Below the pieces are notes generated by a model that was not told the DNA's origin, did no database searches, and saw nothing but the letters and a program-made list of their open reading frames with translations. Below, one piece after another: positions 1-10,553 of a DNA stretch of 15,777 bases. Positions within the stretch are counted from its first letter, which is position 1. Every line of letters starts with the position of its first letter. The translations under genes were made by a program, and so were the position numbers. The stretch comes from an uncultured Desulfovibrionaceae bacterium (GTDB lineage Bacteria; Desulfobacterota; Desulfovibrionia; Desulfovibrionales; Desulfovibrionaceae). The stretch lies in the NCBI GenBank assembly GCA_947037905.1, contig CAMQUX010000012.1, positions 1 to 15,777 of the forward strand. The letters are read 5' to 3'.

Positions 1-292
1 CTATTCTTATAAAAATTTTGAAGATCATCTGTTAAAATTAAACCGTTACGCAGCACTTGGAACAAAAGATTTAGAAGCGCGTGGTAAAAAGGGCGGAATA
101 TTTCAAGCTATTATGCACGCTAAATTATGTTTTTTCCGCCTTTATTTCTTAAAAAAAGGTTTTCTCGATGGACGTGCAGGATTTTTATACACAGCGCATT
201 ATGCTTTTTATACTTTTATAAAATACATACGTATAAATGAAGGTGATTGGGGAAAAGCTAACAGAAATAGAGATAAAATAGAGAAAAAGTAA
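1..292 (+). CDS. Glycosyltransferase family 2, C-terminal fragment (WaaE/KdtX-like)
   Basis: The reading frame is open from the left edge (codons from base 2) and stops with TAA at 290-292, so only about the last 96 residues are present. The visible tail contains LLKLNRYAALGTKDLEARGKK, then FFRLYFLKKGFLDGRAGF and a hydrophobic aromatic stretch ending in KYIRINEGDW. This K-L-N-R-Y-A ... FF..Y.L..GF.DG..GF pattern is typical of the C-terminal end of WaaE/KdtX-type GT2 glycosyltransferases, which add a sugar to the lipopolysaccharide inner core at the cytoplasmic membrane face. The catalytic DxD half lies outside the window, so the donor sugar and exact role cannot be judged. The gene converges with the acyltransferase gene downstream, which would fit an envelope-polysaccharide neighbourhood. 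The family call rests on motif memory only. Confidence 0.72.
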   Translation, partial: YSYKNFEDHLLKLNRYAALGTKDLEARGKKGGIFQAIMHAKLCFFRLYFLKKGFLDGRAGFLYTAHYAFYTFIKYIRINEGDWGKANRNRDKIEKK

Positions 293-360
293 GAGATTTT
301 TAAAACCTAAAATACTTAATTATAAAATATTTAAGTTATAGTTAAAAGTTAACCTTAAAT

Positions 361-387
361 AAAATATATTAAGCAAAATATATTAAG
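361..387. repeat. 13-bp direct repeat pair in AT-rich spacer
   Basis: Two exact copies of AAAATATATTAAG lie at 361-373 and 375-387, one base apart, in the 225-bp spacer between the convergent glycosyltransferase and acyltransferase genes. Apart from this pair and the terminator at 434-476 nothing else is visible in the spacer. The repeat is pure low-complexity AT sequence, so it may carry no function. Confidence 0.5.
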
Positions 388-433
388 TTAAAAATATTAA
401 ATTAAATAATATCAAGTTATATATTAATTGGTA

Positions 434-476
434 AAAATAAAAGGTGAGCATTATAAAAATGTTCACCTTTTATTTT
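434..476. terminator. Bidirectional rho-independent terminator
   Basis: An 18-bp inverted repeat (434-451 with 459-476) with one G-T wobble and a 7-base loop has the core GGTGAGCAT/ATGTTCACC. A-rich and T-rich flanks give a T-run on whichever strand is read. It sits between two convergent genes, ending at 292 (+) and 518 (-), and can end both transcripts. Confidence 0.85.
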
Positions 477-517
477 ACTCTTTAGGTAATTTAAAAAAAT
501 CTATACGCATTATTAAA

Positions 518-1588
518 CTACTTTATATGCCGAGTAATAAACCTTCTGCCAAATGCTATCCCTGGTTTCTCAATAAATCTATAAGAAAAATATGATATAA
601 TAAATGTTAGAATAAAAAGAATAACAACTGATAAATACCAGAAACTATTTGGCATAAGCTTGTTCAATAAATTAATAACAACAAAATGCCAAAAATAACA
701 ACTGTAGCTAATTTTTCCTATAAATTGAATAACACTACCGCTAATTAAAAGAGAGGTGCTCTGTGATGCAATAAGTATAAATACTCCAAAAAAACAGACA
801 TAAGAAATTATGTGCATGCCTAAATGTGCAAAAATTAAAAGTGTTAAAAATGAAAGATATAAAAGTATATTTATATATGTTTTACTTATTTTCTCAAATA
901 CCAATAAATATTTTGACCAAATAAAATATGCAAATATTCCCATAAAAAAAACAAAATATTGAGTAAATACTGAATAGAATTTATACATATACGCATTACC
1001 ATAATTAGTCCCTAAATACTTCCCAAGATAACCACATGTAATTTGAACAACCCAAAATACTACAAAAGCTGTTTTAAAATTTCGTATATATTTGAAAAAT
1101 AACGGAGCTAAAAGATAAAAATACATCTCTGTTGAAATACTCCAACCACCTGGAACATAGTGTTGAAAATTTCCAAAATCCCAAACATCCATAAATGTTG
1201 ATGTTAATATAATATTAACAATATTAAATTCATTAAATTCAATAAGTTTAGTAATAACTCCAATTAAAAGAAATAGACCAAAAAGAGGATAAATACGAAA
1301 AAACCTTCTTAAATAAAAGCTTTTTATATTATTAATAGAGAGAAAATTACTATACTTATATAAATTATAAAAAATAGTAAAAGCACTCACAACAAAAAAA
1401 AGTGGAACTCCTCGTTGACCAGAGTATGCGAAAGGATGTGTAAATTCAGTAAGACCAAAAGTTTTTAACCCATTTGATGAATGAACTAATATAACCCCAA
1501 TAATTGCCCAACCACGAAGTGCATCTAAAAAACCTAAATACTCTACTTTATTAACTACACTTTTATAACTCATTATTTTATAACTCAT
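518..1588 (-). CDS. Acyltransferase-3 family membrane protein (OafA/YrhL-like)
   Basis: This 356-residue integral membrane protein belongs to the acyltransferase-3 family, which usually transfers acetyl or other acyl groups to sugars of lipopolysaccharide, exopolysaccharide or peptidoglycan. The family N-terminus is clear: YLGFLDALRGWAIIGVILVH, with the conserved histidine at residue 36. It is followed by RGVPLFFVVSAF near residues 59-70 and RRFFRIYPLF near 94-103, and then roughly eight more hydrophobic helices. No periplasmic SGNH domain is fused. The start is ambiguous: two in-frame ATGs (1588 and 1573) lie in a near-perfect 15-bp duplication, and neither has a good Shine-Dalgarno sequence. 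The next gene upstream, DUF39, lies on the same strand, but an AT-only hairpin separates them, so this gene may have its own promoter. Base composition looks clearly more AT-rich than in the replication genes, as is common in variable surface-polysaccharide loci. The acyl acceptor is unknown. Confidence 0.88.
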   Translation of the reverse strand: MSYKIMSYKSVVNKVEYLGFLDALRGWAIIGVILVHSSNGLKTFGLTEFTHPFAYSGQRGVPLFFVVSAFTIFYNLYKYSNFLSINNIKSFYLRRFFRIYPLFGLFLLIGVITKLIEFNEFNIVNIILTSTFMDVWDFGNFQHYVPGGWSISTEMYFYLLAPLFFKYIRNFKTAFVVFWVVQITCGYLGKYLGTNYGNAYMYKFYSVFTQYFVFFMGIFAYFIWSKYLLVFEKISKTYINILLYLSFLTLLIFAHLGMHIISYVCFFGVFILIASQSTSLLISGSVIQFIGKISYSCYFWHFVVINLLNKLMPNSFWYLSVVILFILTFIISYFSYRFIEKPGIAFGRRFITRHIK

Positions 1589-1609
1589 TATTTTATTATA
1601 ACTAAAAAA

Positions 1610-1642
1610 AATAATAAATTATCAAATTAATAATTTATTATT
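1610..1642 (-). terminator. Possible terminator after the DUF39 gene
   Basis: An inverted repeat of 13 bp (1610-1622 with 1630-1642, 7-base loop) lies just past the DUF39 stop codon. On the minus strand it is followed by a run of eight T (the A-run 1603-1610). The stem is entirely A/T, so it would be weak. It could partly uncouple the acyltransferase gene from DUF39. Confidence 0.45.
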
Positions 1643-1670
1643 TTTATTTTTTAATTTTTAAATACTTATA

Positions 1671-2831
1671 CTATTCGCTTACAATTTTATCTTGCGCTTC
1701 TGTTAAGAAAAATTCTTTTTTTAGAATTCTTTCTTTTAAATCTTCTGCTACTTCAATAGAAAGAGCATAACTTGTAAGCGGTACTGCTTGTACTTTTTTT
1801 CCTTCCACTTCTATTTCGCCACTTTGTAATTCTTCAAAAGTAACATGTTTTATTACTCGTGGGTTACCATTTGGATAATCATTTCCATAATCTTTTACAG
1901 GAACTTGAATATCTTTATTAGCAACACCTGTATACCATGCTAAATCTTCATTTAAAATTGGAATAGGAATAGCTACACCTAATGCAATAGAGCAACCATA
2001 TCCTATAATACTTAAACCGCGCACATAACGTGGGTTCATTTTTTTAAGATCACCTTTTAACATAAGCGTTCCAGAACCACCAAGAGGAATACCTCTTTCA
2101 TTACGAGCTGGTTTTTCATCATGCTGTGTTCCAGCACCAATAACAAAGCCCTCAGCACCCCCCATAAGGATTTTTGTACCAAGGCCAATGGTTTTAAAGT
2201 ACGGGTCATTAAAGAGCGGAGAATACTCACCAGCGGTTGCGTAGTTCGCATTTAAACCATTAGGTTTAATAGGTCCCATATATGTATAGATAGTTTTATT
2301 AGAATAATTTATGGCGCAATTATAATTTTGATAACAATTACGAGGATTTAACATAACAGCATCACGTAAATCGTCTAGTGTTATATCTTTTTCTATTTCT
2401 TTACGAGGATAACAATCAGTGCCGTACGCTTCTGCACGTAGATGTACTGTTTTACCTTTAATTAAATCTTCCACAACATGCCCACCACCGTATTTAAAAG
2501 CGCCAGGGTAAACTTTATTTAAAGGATCATCTTCAGATACTTCAGTGCAGCCAATATACGCATCAACTGCTGCAATACCAGAATAGCAGAAAACGTTATT
2601 GAGCCACATTTTTGTAACTTTCATAAGTGGAGGCTGTTGACCTATATTAAAAAAAACGCCAGATGAGCACATGGTTGAAAAAGTACCAGTTGTTACAACA
2701 TCAACTTTTTTTGCAGCACTTTCTTTACCTTCTTCTTGTACAAGCTTGGTCATTTCTCCAGCTGTTAGAATTACAGCTGTTCCATTTGCTATTTTTTCGT
2801 TAATTTCTTTTATAGTGCGTAAATTTGCCAT
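1671..2831 (-). CDS. Homocysteine biosynthesis protein, DUF39/COG1900 family
   Basis: This 386-residue soluble protein matches the DUF39 (COG1900) family. In methanogens and Desulfovibrio the family is implicated in making homocysteine from aspartate semialdehyde and sulfide, in place of the usual MetB/MetY routes. Visible family features are TTGTFSTMCSSGVFFNIG, with Cys55; a Gly/Cys-rich stretch VFCYSGIAAVDAYIGC (Cys82, Cys95); YGGGHVVEDLI; and YGTDCYPR with Cys140. Cys55 and Cys140 are the best candidates for reactive sulfur-carrying residues. The protein ends without the CBS domains that some archaeal members carry. The start at 2831 is supported by a strong GGAGG at 2836-2840, five bases upstream (4-base gap to the ATG). 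The NIL/ferredoxin protein that often partners DUF39 is not in this window. The gene is transcribed divergently from dnaN. The family call is firm; the pathway role is from published work on relatives. Confidence 0.88.
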   Translation of the reverse strand: MANLRTIKEINEKIANGTAVILTAGEMTKLVQEEGKESAAKKVDVVTTGTFSTMCSSGVFFNIGQQPPLMKVTKMWLNNVFCYSGIAAVDAYIGCTEVSEDDPLNKVYPGAFKYGGGHVVEDLIKGKTVHLRAEAYGTDCYPRKEIEKDITLDDLRDAVMLNPRNCYQNYNCAINYSNKTIYTYMGPIKPNGLNANYATAGEYSPLFNDPYFKTIGLGTKILMGGAEGFVIGAGTQHDEKPARNERGIPLGGSGTLMLKGDLKKMNPRYVRGLSIIGYGCSIALGVAIPIPILNEDLAWYTGVANKDIQVPVKDYGNDYPNGNPRVIKHVTFEELQSGEIEVEGKKVQAVPLTSYALSIEVAEDLKERILKKEFFLTEAQDKIVSE

Positions 2832-2869
2832 ATATCCTCCAAATAAAATATCCTATACTTTTGCTTATT

Positions 2870-2875
2870 ATTATA
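2870..2875 (-). promoter_or_regulatory. Candidate -10 element of the DUF39 promoter
   Basis: A perfect TATAAT reads on the minus strand at 2875-2870, about 40 bases before the DUF39 start codon, inside a short CTTAT/ATAAG inverted repeat (2864-2877). The expected -35 position shows only a poor match, so the assignment is tentative in such AT-rich DNA. Confidence 0.35.
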
Positions 2876-3042
2876 AGAAAAGCAAGAAAATATTCTAGAA
2901 GAAATAATAAAATATTCGTTATTAAACTTGGCAAAATAATTCTTTTTTGTTACAGTCTTTAGTTAGTGATTGTCAGACGTGAAATAAAAATTATTAAACT
3001 GTATATAAGTATGTTACTTATAATATCTTAAAATGTTCCTAT

Positions 3043-3152
3043 TGTTCATAACTTAAATTATAAACAAATATTTGTATAAACTGTTACTAAATGACTTGTA
3101 AAAAAATCATAAAATATACAATAAAATAAACCTGTTAAACTACTTATCAACA
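3043..3152. promoter_or_regulatory. Cluster of DnaA-box-like TTATNAACA motifs upstream of dnaN
   Basis: Three matches to TTATNAACA are seen: 3043-3051 (TTATGAACA on the minus strand), 3058-3066 (TTATAAACA, plus strand) and 3144-3152 (TTATCAACA, plus strand). Each differs at one base from the bacterial DnaA-box consensus TTATNCACA. The first also belongs to the 11-mer TTATGAACAAT, which recurs at 15513-15523. They could bind DnaA for initiation or for control of the dnaN-gyrBA operon; chance matches are possible because the DNA is so AT-rich. Confidence 0.35.
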
Positions 3153-3229
3153 AACGAACAGGGCTAATAAAAAGAATAAAAAAAGAAATACATTATTTTA
3201 TATATATATTTTTTAAGAAAGGAGTGAGT

Positions 3230-4381
3230 ATGTTTTTAAGAGTAAATAGAGATGATATAATCGAAGGGTTACATAAGTCTCATAATATTATCCCTGCTAA
3301 AACAGGAACAACGTATCTCCGTACTATTTGGCTACAAGGAAAAAATGACACTCTTTCTATAAGCTCAACTGATTCTAATTTAGAATTCTGTGGACAATAT
3401 AAAGCTTTTATTCAACAAGAAGGACTTGTTGGTGTACAAGGTCGAGCTTTATATGATCTCATAAAAAAACTCCCATCAGGTGAACTTATTTTTACTGTTG
3501 AAAACAATAGTACTCTTTTAATAGAGCAAGGTAGCAGAAAATATAAACTCCCTACAAGTGATGTTGAATGGTTTCAAAAATTTCATGATTTTCCTGAAGA
3601 AAAATCTCTTTTCTGGTCAAGTGATTTCCTACATGAAATTATTGACCGTATAAGCTACTGTGTAAATGATGACGAGAGTATGGAAGCTATTAGCTGTTTA
3701 TATATGACAAATAAAGAAGATAATGACGAAAAATCTCTTGAAGTTTGTGGATTAAATGGTCATCAATTCGCTATGTATAATTTTATAAATGACGATATAT
3801 ATAATCTTTTAGAAGGTTCTCCTCTTCTTATTCAAAAGAAATATTTAATGGAATTAAAAAAATGGCTCACAAGCGAAGAAATAGAATTAAATATTAGTGA
3901 AAAACGTCTCTTTTTTCGCACAAGCGATAAAACAGAAATGTTTTCTTTACCACTTTCTTATTATTCTTACCCTAATTACTATTCTTTCCTTAACCGTTTA
4001 GAAGAAAAAAACAGTGTCCTTGAAATAGATAGAGTAGAGCTATTAAACGCTCTAGATAGAATAGCTATTTTTAACACTGTAAATAGATGCGCATATATTA
4101 ATTTTTCAAGCTCAGAGATAACTCTTTCTGGAAAAGGACAAGAAGTTGGTGCAGGACGTGAAAATATTCCTTGTACATTTACAGGCGAACTTACACGCAT
4201 AGCTTTTCCAACTAAAAACTTAATAGAAATACTTGGACATTTTAATTCTAAAAAAATCCGCTTCACTTTAAGTGGAACAGAAGATCCTTGTGGAATAACA
4301 GGTGATGATGATTTATCTTATCAAGTAATACTTATGCCAATGATGATTCAAGAAGAAAACTATAATGAGATAGATTCTTAA
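3230..4381 (+). CDS. dnaN: DNA polymerase III beta subunit (sliding clamp)
   Basis: The product is the ring-shaped processivity clamp that tethers the replicative polymerase and other repair and replication proteins to DNA. The 383-residue chain begins MFLRVNRDDIIEGLHKSHNIIPAKT, a typical clamp N-terminus, and has a Desulfovibrio-like body with LVGVQGRALYDLIKKLPSG near residues 67-85 and SRKYKLPTSDVEWFQ near 103-117. It ends with the clamp-like pattern ITGDDDLSYQVILMPM. Its length is close to the family norm (about 366-385). The start is set at ATG 3230 because AAGGAG at 3219-3224 sits five bases before it; an upstream in-frame GTG at 3224 overlaps that ribosome-binding site and is unlikely. 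It is the first gene of a + strand operon, 58 bp ahead of gyrB. dnaA is not immediately upstream. Confidence 0.96.
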   Translation: MFLRVNRDDIIEGLHKSHNIIPAKTGTTYLRTIWLQGKNDTLSISSTDSNLEFCGQYKAFIQQEGLVGVQGRALYDLIKKLPSGELIFTVENNSTLLIEQGSRKYKLPTSDVEWFQKFHDFPEEKSLFWSSDFLHEIIDRISYCVNDDESMEAISCLYMTNKEDNDEKSLEVCGLNGHQFAMYNFINDDIYNLLEGSPLLIQKKYLMELKKWLTSEEIELNISEKRLFFRTSDKTEMFSLPLSYYSYPNYYSFLNRLEEKNSVLEIDRVELLNALDRIAIFNTVNRCAYINFSSSEITLSGKGQEVGAGRENIPCTFTGELTRIAFPTKNLIEILGHFNSKKIRFTLSGTEDPCGITGDDDLSYQVILMPMMIQEENYNEIDS

Positions 4382-4424
4382 AACTCTTTCTCAATTATCT
4401 AGATAAAACTTATTTTAAAAATGA

Positions 4425-6854
<2,430 letters not shown>

Positions 6855-6903
6855 TAGAAATATTTAATAAATATTTATCAGAAACAGTCATTTGGAGACA
6901 ATA

Positions 6904-9348
6904 ATGAGTGAACATTATATTACAATCGAAGAAGAGTTAAAAAAGAGTTATTTAGAATATTCTTTAAGTGTTATAATAGGTAGAGCAATACCAGATGCTC
7001 GTGATGGATTAAAACCAGTACATCGTCGCATATTATTTGCTATGCATGATTTAGGAAACGGCTGGAATAGATCGTATAAAAAATCCGCCCGCGTAGTCGG
7101 TGACGTAATTGGTAAGTATCACCCACATGGTGACACAGCCGTTTATGATGCGCTTGTTCGTATGGCACAACCTTTTTCCATGCGAGACACACTAGTAGAC
7201 GGTCAAGGTAACTTTGGTTCTATAGATGGTGATGCAGCTGCTGCCATGCGTTATACCGAAGTACGTATGACTCGTTTAACTGGCGAATTTTTAGCAGATA
7301 TAGACAAAGACACAGTAGATTTTCGTGCTAACTACGATAACTCTTTAAAAGAACCAACAGTGCTTCCAACAAAAGTACCAGCACTTCTTTTAAACGGAAC
7401 ATCAGGTATAGCAGTTGGTATGGCTACAAATATCCCACCACATAATCTATCAGAACTTATCGATGGCTGTTTACATCAGCTTGATAATCCAGAATGTAGC
7501 GTGCGTGATTTAATGGAGTTCATTAAAGGACCAGATTTTCCAACAGGTGCATCATGCTACGGCGGAAAAGGCTTAACAGATGCTTATCATACAGGTCGTG
7601 GTTCCATTCGTATCCGCGGTGAAGTGCATACAGAAGAAAGTAAATCAGGTAGAGAATCTATTGTTATTACAGAAATACCATACGCAGTAAATAAATCTGT
7701 AATGGTTGAAAAAATAGCAATGCTTATTACTGAAAAAAGAATAGAAGGTGTATCAGATTTACGTGATGAAAGTGATAGAACAGGAATACGTGTTGTTCTT
7801 GATTTAAAACGTGGCACAATAGTAGATATCGTCGTAAATAGTCTTTATAAATTCACACAACTTGAAACAAGTTTTGGTATAAATATGATGGCTGTGGCAA
7901 ATAATAGACCGCAGTTATTAAATCTTAAAAAAGCGCTCACTTATTTCTTAGAACATAGACGTGAAGTAGTTTTACGTCGTACACGCTACGATTTAAGTAA
8001 AGCAGAACACCGTGCGCATATATTAGAAGGCTTAAAAATTGCTGTTGATAATATTGATGAAGTTGTAAAACTTATCCGTGCATCAGCAAATCCAGTAGAA
8101 GCAAAAGAATCTTTAATAGTACGCTTTAGTTTATCATCAATCCAATCGCAAGCAATACTCGATATGCGCCTGCAACGTTTAACGAATATGGAACGAGATA
8201 AATTAATCGAAGAGTTCGAAGCTTTATTAAAACAAATCGAATATTTCCGCTCAATTTTAGGGAACGAAGAAGTTCTTCGTGGCGTTATTCGTGATGAATT
8301 ACAATATATTCGCGATAACTTCTCAACCCCACGTAAAACCGTTCTTTTAGATAACGATCCAACTTCAATAGATATCGAAGATCTTATTCCAGATGAAGAC
8401 GTTGTTGTTATTCTTTCTCACCGAGGATACATAAAACGTACACTACTATCTAACTATCATGCACAAAAACGTGGTGGAAAAGGAATAGCAGGAACGCAAA
8501 CAACAGAAGGTGATAGCATTCAAAGCTTAATTTTAACAAGTAATCATCAGCATCTGTTACTCTTTACCAACCAAGGTAAAATGTTCCAGTTAAAAGCACA
8601 CCAAGTGCCAGAAAGTGGACGCTATGCAAAAGGTGCACATATTAATAACTTACTCCCTCTTGAGAAAGAAGAAGTAATAACAACAGTTTTAACTATGCGT
8701 GAAATGACTGGCGAAAGTTATTTGATGTTCTTTACAAAAAAAGGACGAATCAAACGTAGTGCGCTCGAACTTTATAAAAATTGTCGTACATCAGGCATAA
8801 GAGCTGTTAATTTAAACGATGATGATGAACTTATTTTAGTAAAAGAAGTATCAGATAATGCTGATTGTATAATTATAACAAAACAAGGGAGTGCAATTCG
8901 CTTTAATGTAGAAGATGCACGACCACTAGGAAGAAGCACAGCAGGCGTAAAAGGTATAGCACTTCGTCAAGGTGATGAAGTAGTTGCAGCGGTTGTGACC
9001 GATGAAACAACACGTCAGCAGTTACTAACAATTGCAGAAGGTGGATTTGGTAAACGAACAGAGCTTGAGCATTACCGAGTACAAAGTCGTGGTGGTATGG
9101 GTATAATCAATATGAAAGTATCCACCAAAACAGGCAAGGTAGTGGGCGCAATGCTAGTTGGCGAAGATGATGAAGTAGTACTTATCACATCAGGAAACAA
9201 CGTTATCCGCTTCCATGTGAAAGAAGTAAGTTTAGTCGGTCGTGCAACTCAAGGAGTACGACTAGTACGTTTAAAAGAAAAAGAATTCGTATCAGATTTT
9301 GATTACGTGAATGATGATAAGTTTGATAGTGTTGAAACGGAAAGCTAA
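6904..9348 (+). CDS. gyrA: DNA gyrase subunit A
   Basis: This is the DNA-cleaving and rejoining subunit of gyrase, 814 residues long. It begins [20 protein letters not shown]. The catalytic tyrosine is Tyr117 in AAMRYTEVR. The quinolone-binding region [15 protein letters not shown] carries Thr78 and Asp82 at the positions of E. coli Ser83 and Asp87. The C-terminal DNA-wrapping domain contains a GyrA box, QKRGGKG, at residues 521-527, which separates gyrase from topoisomerase IV (ParC), and the protein ends in an acidic tail. The start is ATG 6904, with GGAG at 6894-6897 six bases upstream; an in-frame TTG at 6892 overlaps this site and was not chosen. The gene follows gyrB by 49 bp, and its stop codon overlaps the start of the next gene by one base. 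Confidence 0.98.
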   Translation: MSEHYITIEEELKKSYLEYSLSVIIGRAIPDARDGLKPVHRRILFAMHDLGNGWNRSYKKSARVVGDVIGKYHPHGDTAVYDALVRMAQPFSMRDTLVDGQGNFGSIDGDAAAAMRYTEVRMTRLTGEFLADIDKDTVDFRANYDNSLKEPTVLPTKVPALLLNGTSGIAVGMATNIPPHNLSELIDGCLHQLDNPECSVRDLMEFIKGPDFPTGASCYGGKGLTDAYHTGRGSIRIRGEVHTEESKSGRESIVITEIPYAVNKSVMVEKIAMLITEKRIEGVSDLRDESDRTGIRVVLDLKRGTIVDIVVNSLYKFTQLETSFGINMMAVANNRPQLLNLKKALTYFLEHRREVVLRRTRYDLSKAEHRAHILEGLKIAVDNIDEVVKLIRASANPVEAKESLIVRFSLSSIQSQAILDMRLQRLTNMERDKLIEEFEALLKQIEYFRSILGNEEVLRGVIRDELQYIRDNFSTPRKTVLLDNDPTSIDIEDLIPDEDVVVILSHRGYIKRTLLSNYHAQKRGGKGIAGTQTTEGDSIQSLILTSNHQHLLLFTNQGKMFQLKAHQVPESGRYAKGAHINNLLPLEKEEVITTVLTMREMTGESYLMFFTKKGRIKRSALELYKNCRTSGIRAVNLNDDDELILVKEVSDNADCIIITKQGSAIRFNVEDARPLGRSTAGVKGIALRQGDEVVAAVVTDETTRQQLLTIAEGGFGKRTELEHYRVQSRGGMGIINMKVSTKTGKVVGAMLVGEDDEVVLITSGNNVIRFHVKEVSLVGRATQGVRLVRLKEKEFVSDFDYVNDDKFDSVETES

Positions 9349-10124
9349 TGTTCTTACGAAGTCTTTTTATAAGTGTTTTTTTTCTGCTCGCTGGATGTAG
9401 CTCTCAAGATTTACCCAATGAAGTACTTTTTGAGCAAGCTGAAAGTAGTTTTTCTAAGGGTTGGTTTATCGATGCTGATAAGAATTATAAAGAGTATTTA
9501 CGTACAGTTTATAATGGTCAAAATCGATATAAGGCATGGAAAAGAATTATTTTCATATCTGATAAGATATATAATAATAATAAATTAGTATATTCTTTGC
9601 TAGAATCAATGCATTTAGAATTCAAGAGTACTAAAAAACGGGTGAAGGTGGCAAAGCTTTTTGCAGAGCATGAAAGAAATGCTGGAAATAATGAGAAGGC
9701 ATTAGAGCTTTACCGGGAAATATTGTTATATGAAGATAGAGCAGATGGTGCAAAAATTCTTTTAAAAATGGCAGAGTTAAGTCGTCATGAAAAGGATTTT
9801 AATCGAGCGTTTCTTTATTTGAATGAAGCTTTAGAGCGTGTAGTCTCAAATAAATTAAAAGAAGAAATTCTGTATGAAAATGCACAAACATGTATAATGG
9901 TAGGTAAAAATATAGCTGCTGAAGAAATTTTGCGAGACTTATATTTAAACAGTAAATCGAAAGAAATATATTTTTTAGCAAGTTTTTCTTTAGTGGATAT
10001 TTTAGAGCAAAAAGAAGCGTTTGAGGAAGGATTTGAAATACTTGATAATGTAAGGAAAGTGCATCCTAACCCATCAGTAGTAGATGTTCGAATAGAAGTT
10101 TTAAGAAAAAAAAATAAATTATAA
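9348..10124 (+). CDS. TPR-type lipoprotein coupled to gyrA
   Basis: This is a predicted lipoprotein of 258 residues. The N-terminus [17 protein letters not shown] is a lipoprotein signal with lipobox LAGC and lipidated Cys17; the following Ser-Ser does not suggest inner-membrane retention, so the outer membrane is likely. The rest is helical with tetratricopeptide-like pairs, for example near residues 108-160 (NNEKALELYREILLYE, then KDFNRAFLYLNEALE). Function is unknown; TPR lipoproteins usually act as scaffolds in envelope assembly. A distant resemblance to BamD (size, lipobox, TPRs) is noted but not supported by specific motifs. The ATG shares one base with the gyrA TAA, with only a weak GGAAAG in front, so translation is probably coupled to gyrA. 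A TPR-protein gene directly after gyrA is also known in Desulfovibrio vulgaris, so the arrangement seems lineage-specific. The operon ends at the hairpin at 10165. Confidence 0.85.
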   Translation: MFLRSLFISVFFLLAGCSSQDLPNEVLFEQAESSFSKGWFIDADKNYKEYLRTVYNGQNRYKAWKRIIFISDKIYNNNKLVYSLLESMHLEFKSTKKRVKVAKLFAEHERNAGNNEKALELYREILLYEDRADGAKILLKMAELSRHEKDFNRAFLYLNEALERVVSNKLKEEILYENAQTCIMVGKNIAAEEILRDLYLNSKSKEIYFLASFSLVDILEQKEAFEEGFEILDNVRKVHPNPSVVDVRIEVLRKKNKL

Positions 10125-10164
10125 GAAACAATCAAATTAGTATCAGCTATTTTGTACTCGTTCT

Positions 10165-10208
10165 ATAAATAAGCCATAACGATTTAGTTTATGGCTTATT
10201 TATTTTTT
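10165..10208 (+). terminator. Rho-independent terminator of the dnaN-gyrB-gyrA-TPR operon
   Basis: A perfect 15-bp inverted repeat (10165-10179 with 10189-10203, 9-base loop, core AAGCCATAA/TTATGGCTT) is followed by a six-T run at 10203-10208. It lies 40 bases after the lipoprotein stop codon and marks the end of the replication operon. Confidence 0.9.
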
Positions 10209-10324
10209 ACAGAGCATTTAATAGTATAAAATAGAATTTGATTTAGTTTTATAGAATAGAATTTTTTTATGACTTTTAAATTATATTTTAGTTGTTAACA
10301 TATAGTAATATATGGATAATATTG

Positions 10325-10338
10325 TATATTGCAATATA
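10325..10338. promoter_or_regulatory. 14-bp perfect palindrome, candidate operator
   Basis: TATATTGCAATATA is self-complementary over 14 bases and lies about 215 bases before the respiratory operon. It does not match the FNR, Rex or HcpR consensus sites I know, so the binding protein, if any, is unidentified. AT-rich palindromes of this size can arise by chance. Confidence 0.3.
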
Positions 10339-10417
10339 GATATTTAAAAAAGAGAAATATAAGTTTTTACAGATATTTTAGCGGTGCATGAGTGATAGAT
10401 AAAATTATAAGAAGCTC

Positions 10418-10446
10418 TTGCAATTGGTTTTATTTTGTGGGATAAA
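10418..10446 (+). promoter_or_regulatory. Candidate sigma-70-type promoter of the respiratory operon
   Basis: TTGCAA at 10418-10423 and GATAAA at 10441-10446 each match the -35 and -10 consensus at four of six positions and are spaced by 17 bases. This would give a transcript starting about 100 bases before the first gene. Matches of this quality are common in AT-rich DNA. Confidence 0.3.
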
Positions 10447-10553
10447 AGATAAATTTCTTTATAAATAGATTTTTTTTTACTAAGCTATTGCATAAAGATA
10501 AATGATTTTTTGTAGAGAAGTAAGTTATTATAGTTTAAATGAGAGGTAAAATA

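Larger units (their letters stand above)
2832..3229. other. Divergent intergenic region between DUF39 and dnaN, candidate origin region
   Basis: This 398-bp AT-rich gap separates two outward-facing genes and contains no convincing ORF. It holds the DUF39 promoter region on its left side. In its right half are three 9-mers of the form TTATNAACA, resembling DnaA boxes, and a T/A-rich stretch with TATATATAT just before the dnaN ribosome-binding site. dnaA is often next to dnaN but is absent here. Divergent gene orientation, DnaA-box-like motifs and AT-rich DNA fit an oriC or a remnant of one, but this is inference only. Confidence 0.4.
10210..10553. other. Intergenic region upstream of the NarI-like/HdrD-like operon
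   Basis: These 344 bases contain no convincing ORF or RNA gene. Visible elements are a 14-bp perfect palindrome (10325-10338), a moderate promoter candidate (10418-10446), and the ribosome-binding site at its right end. The length suggests a regulated or long 5' leader, but no riboswitch fold was recognised. Confidence 0.5.

Noticed and set aside
7123..7150. Thr78 in GyrA at the position of E. coli Ser83, as a sign of quinolone resistance
   Set aside because: Threonine is the wild-type residue at this position in many bacteria, so it does not indicate acquired resistance.
10281..10320. Rex-type site near GTTGTTAACA upstream of the respiratory operon
   Set aside because: Only one half-site resembles the Rex motif; the second half is a poor match.
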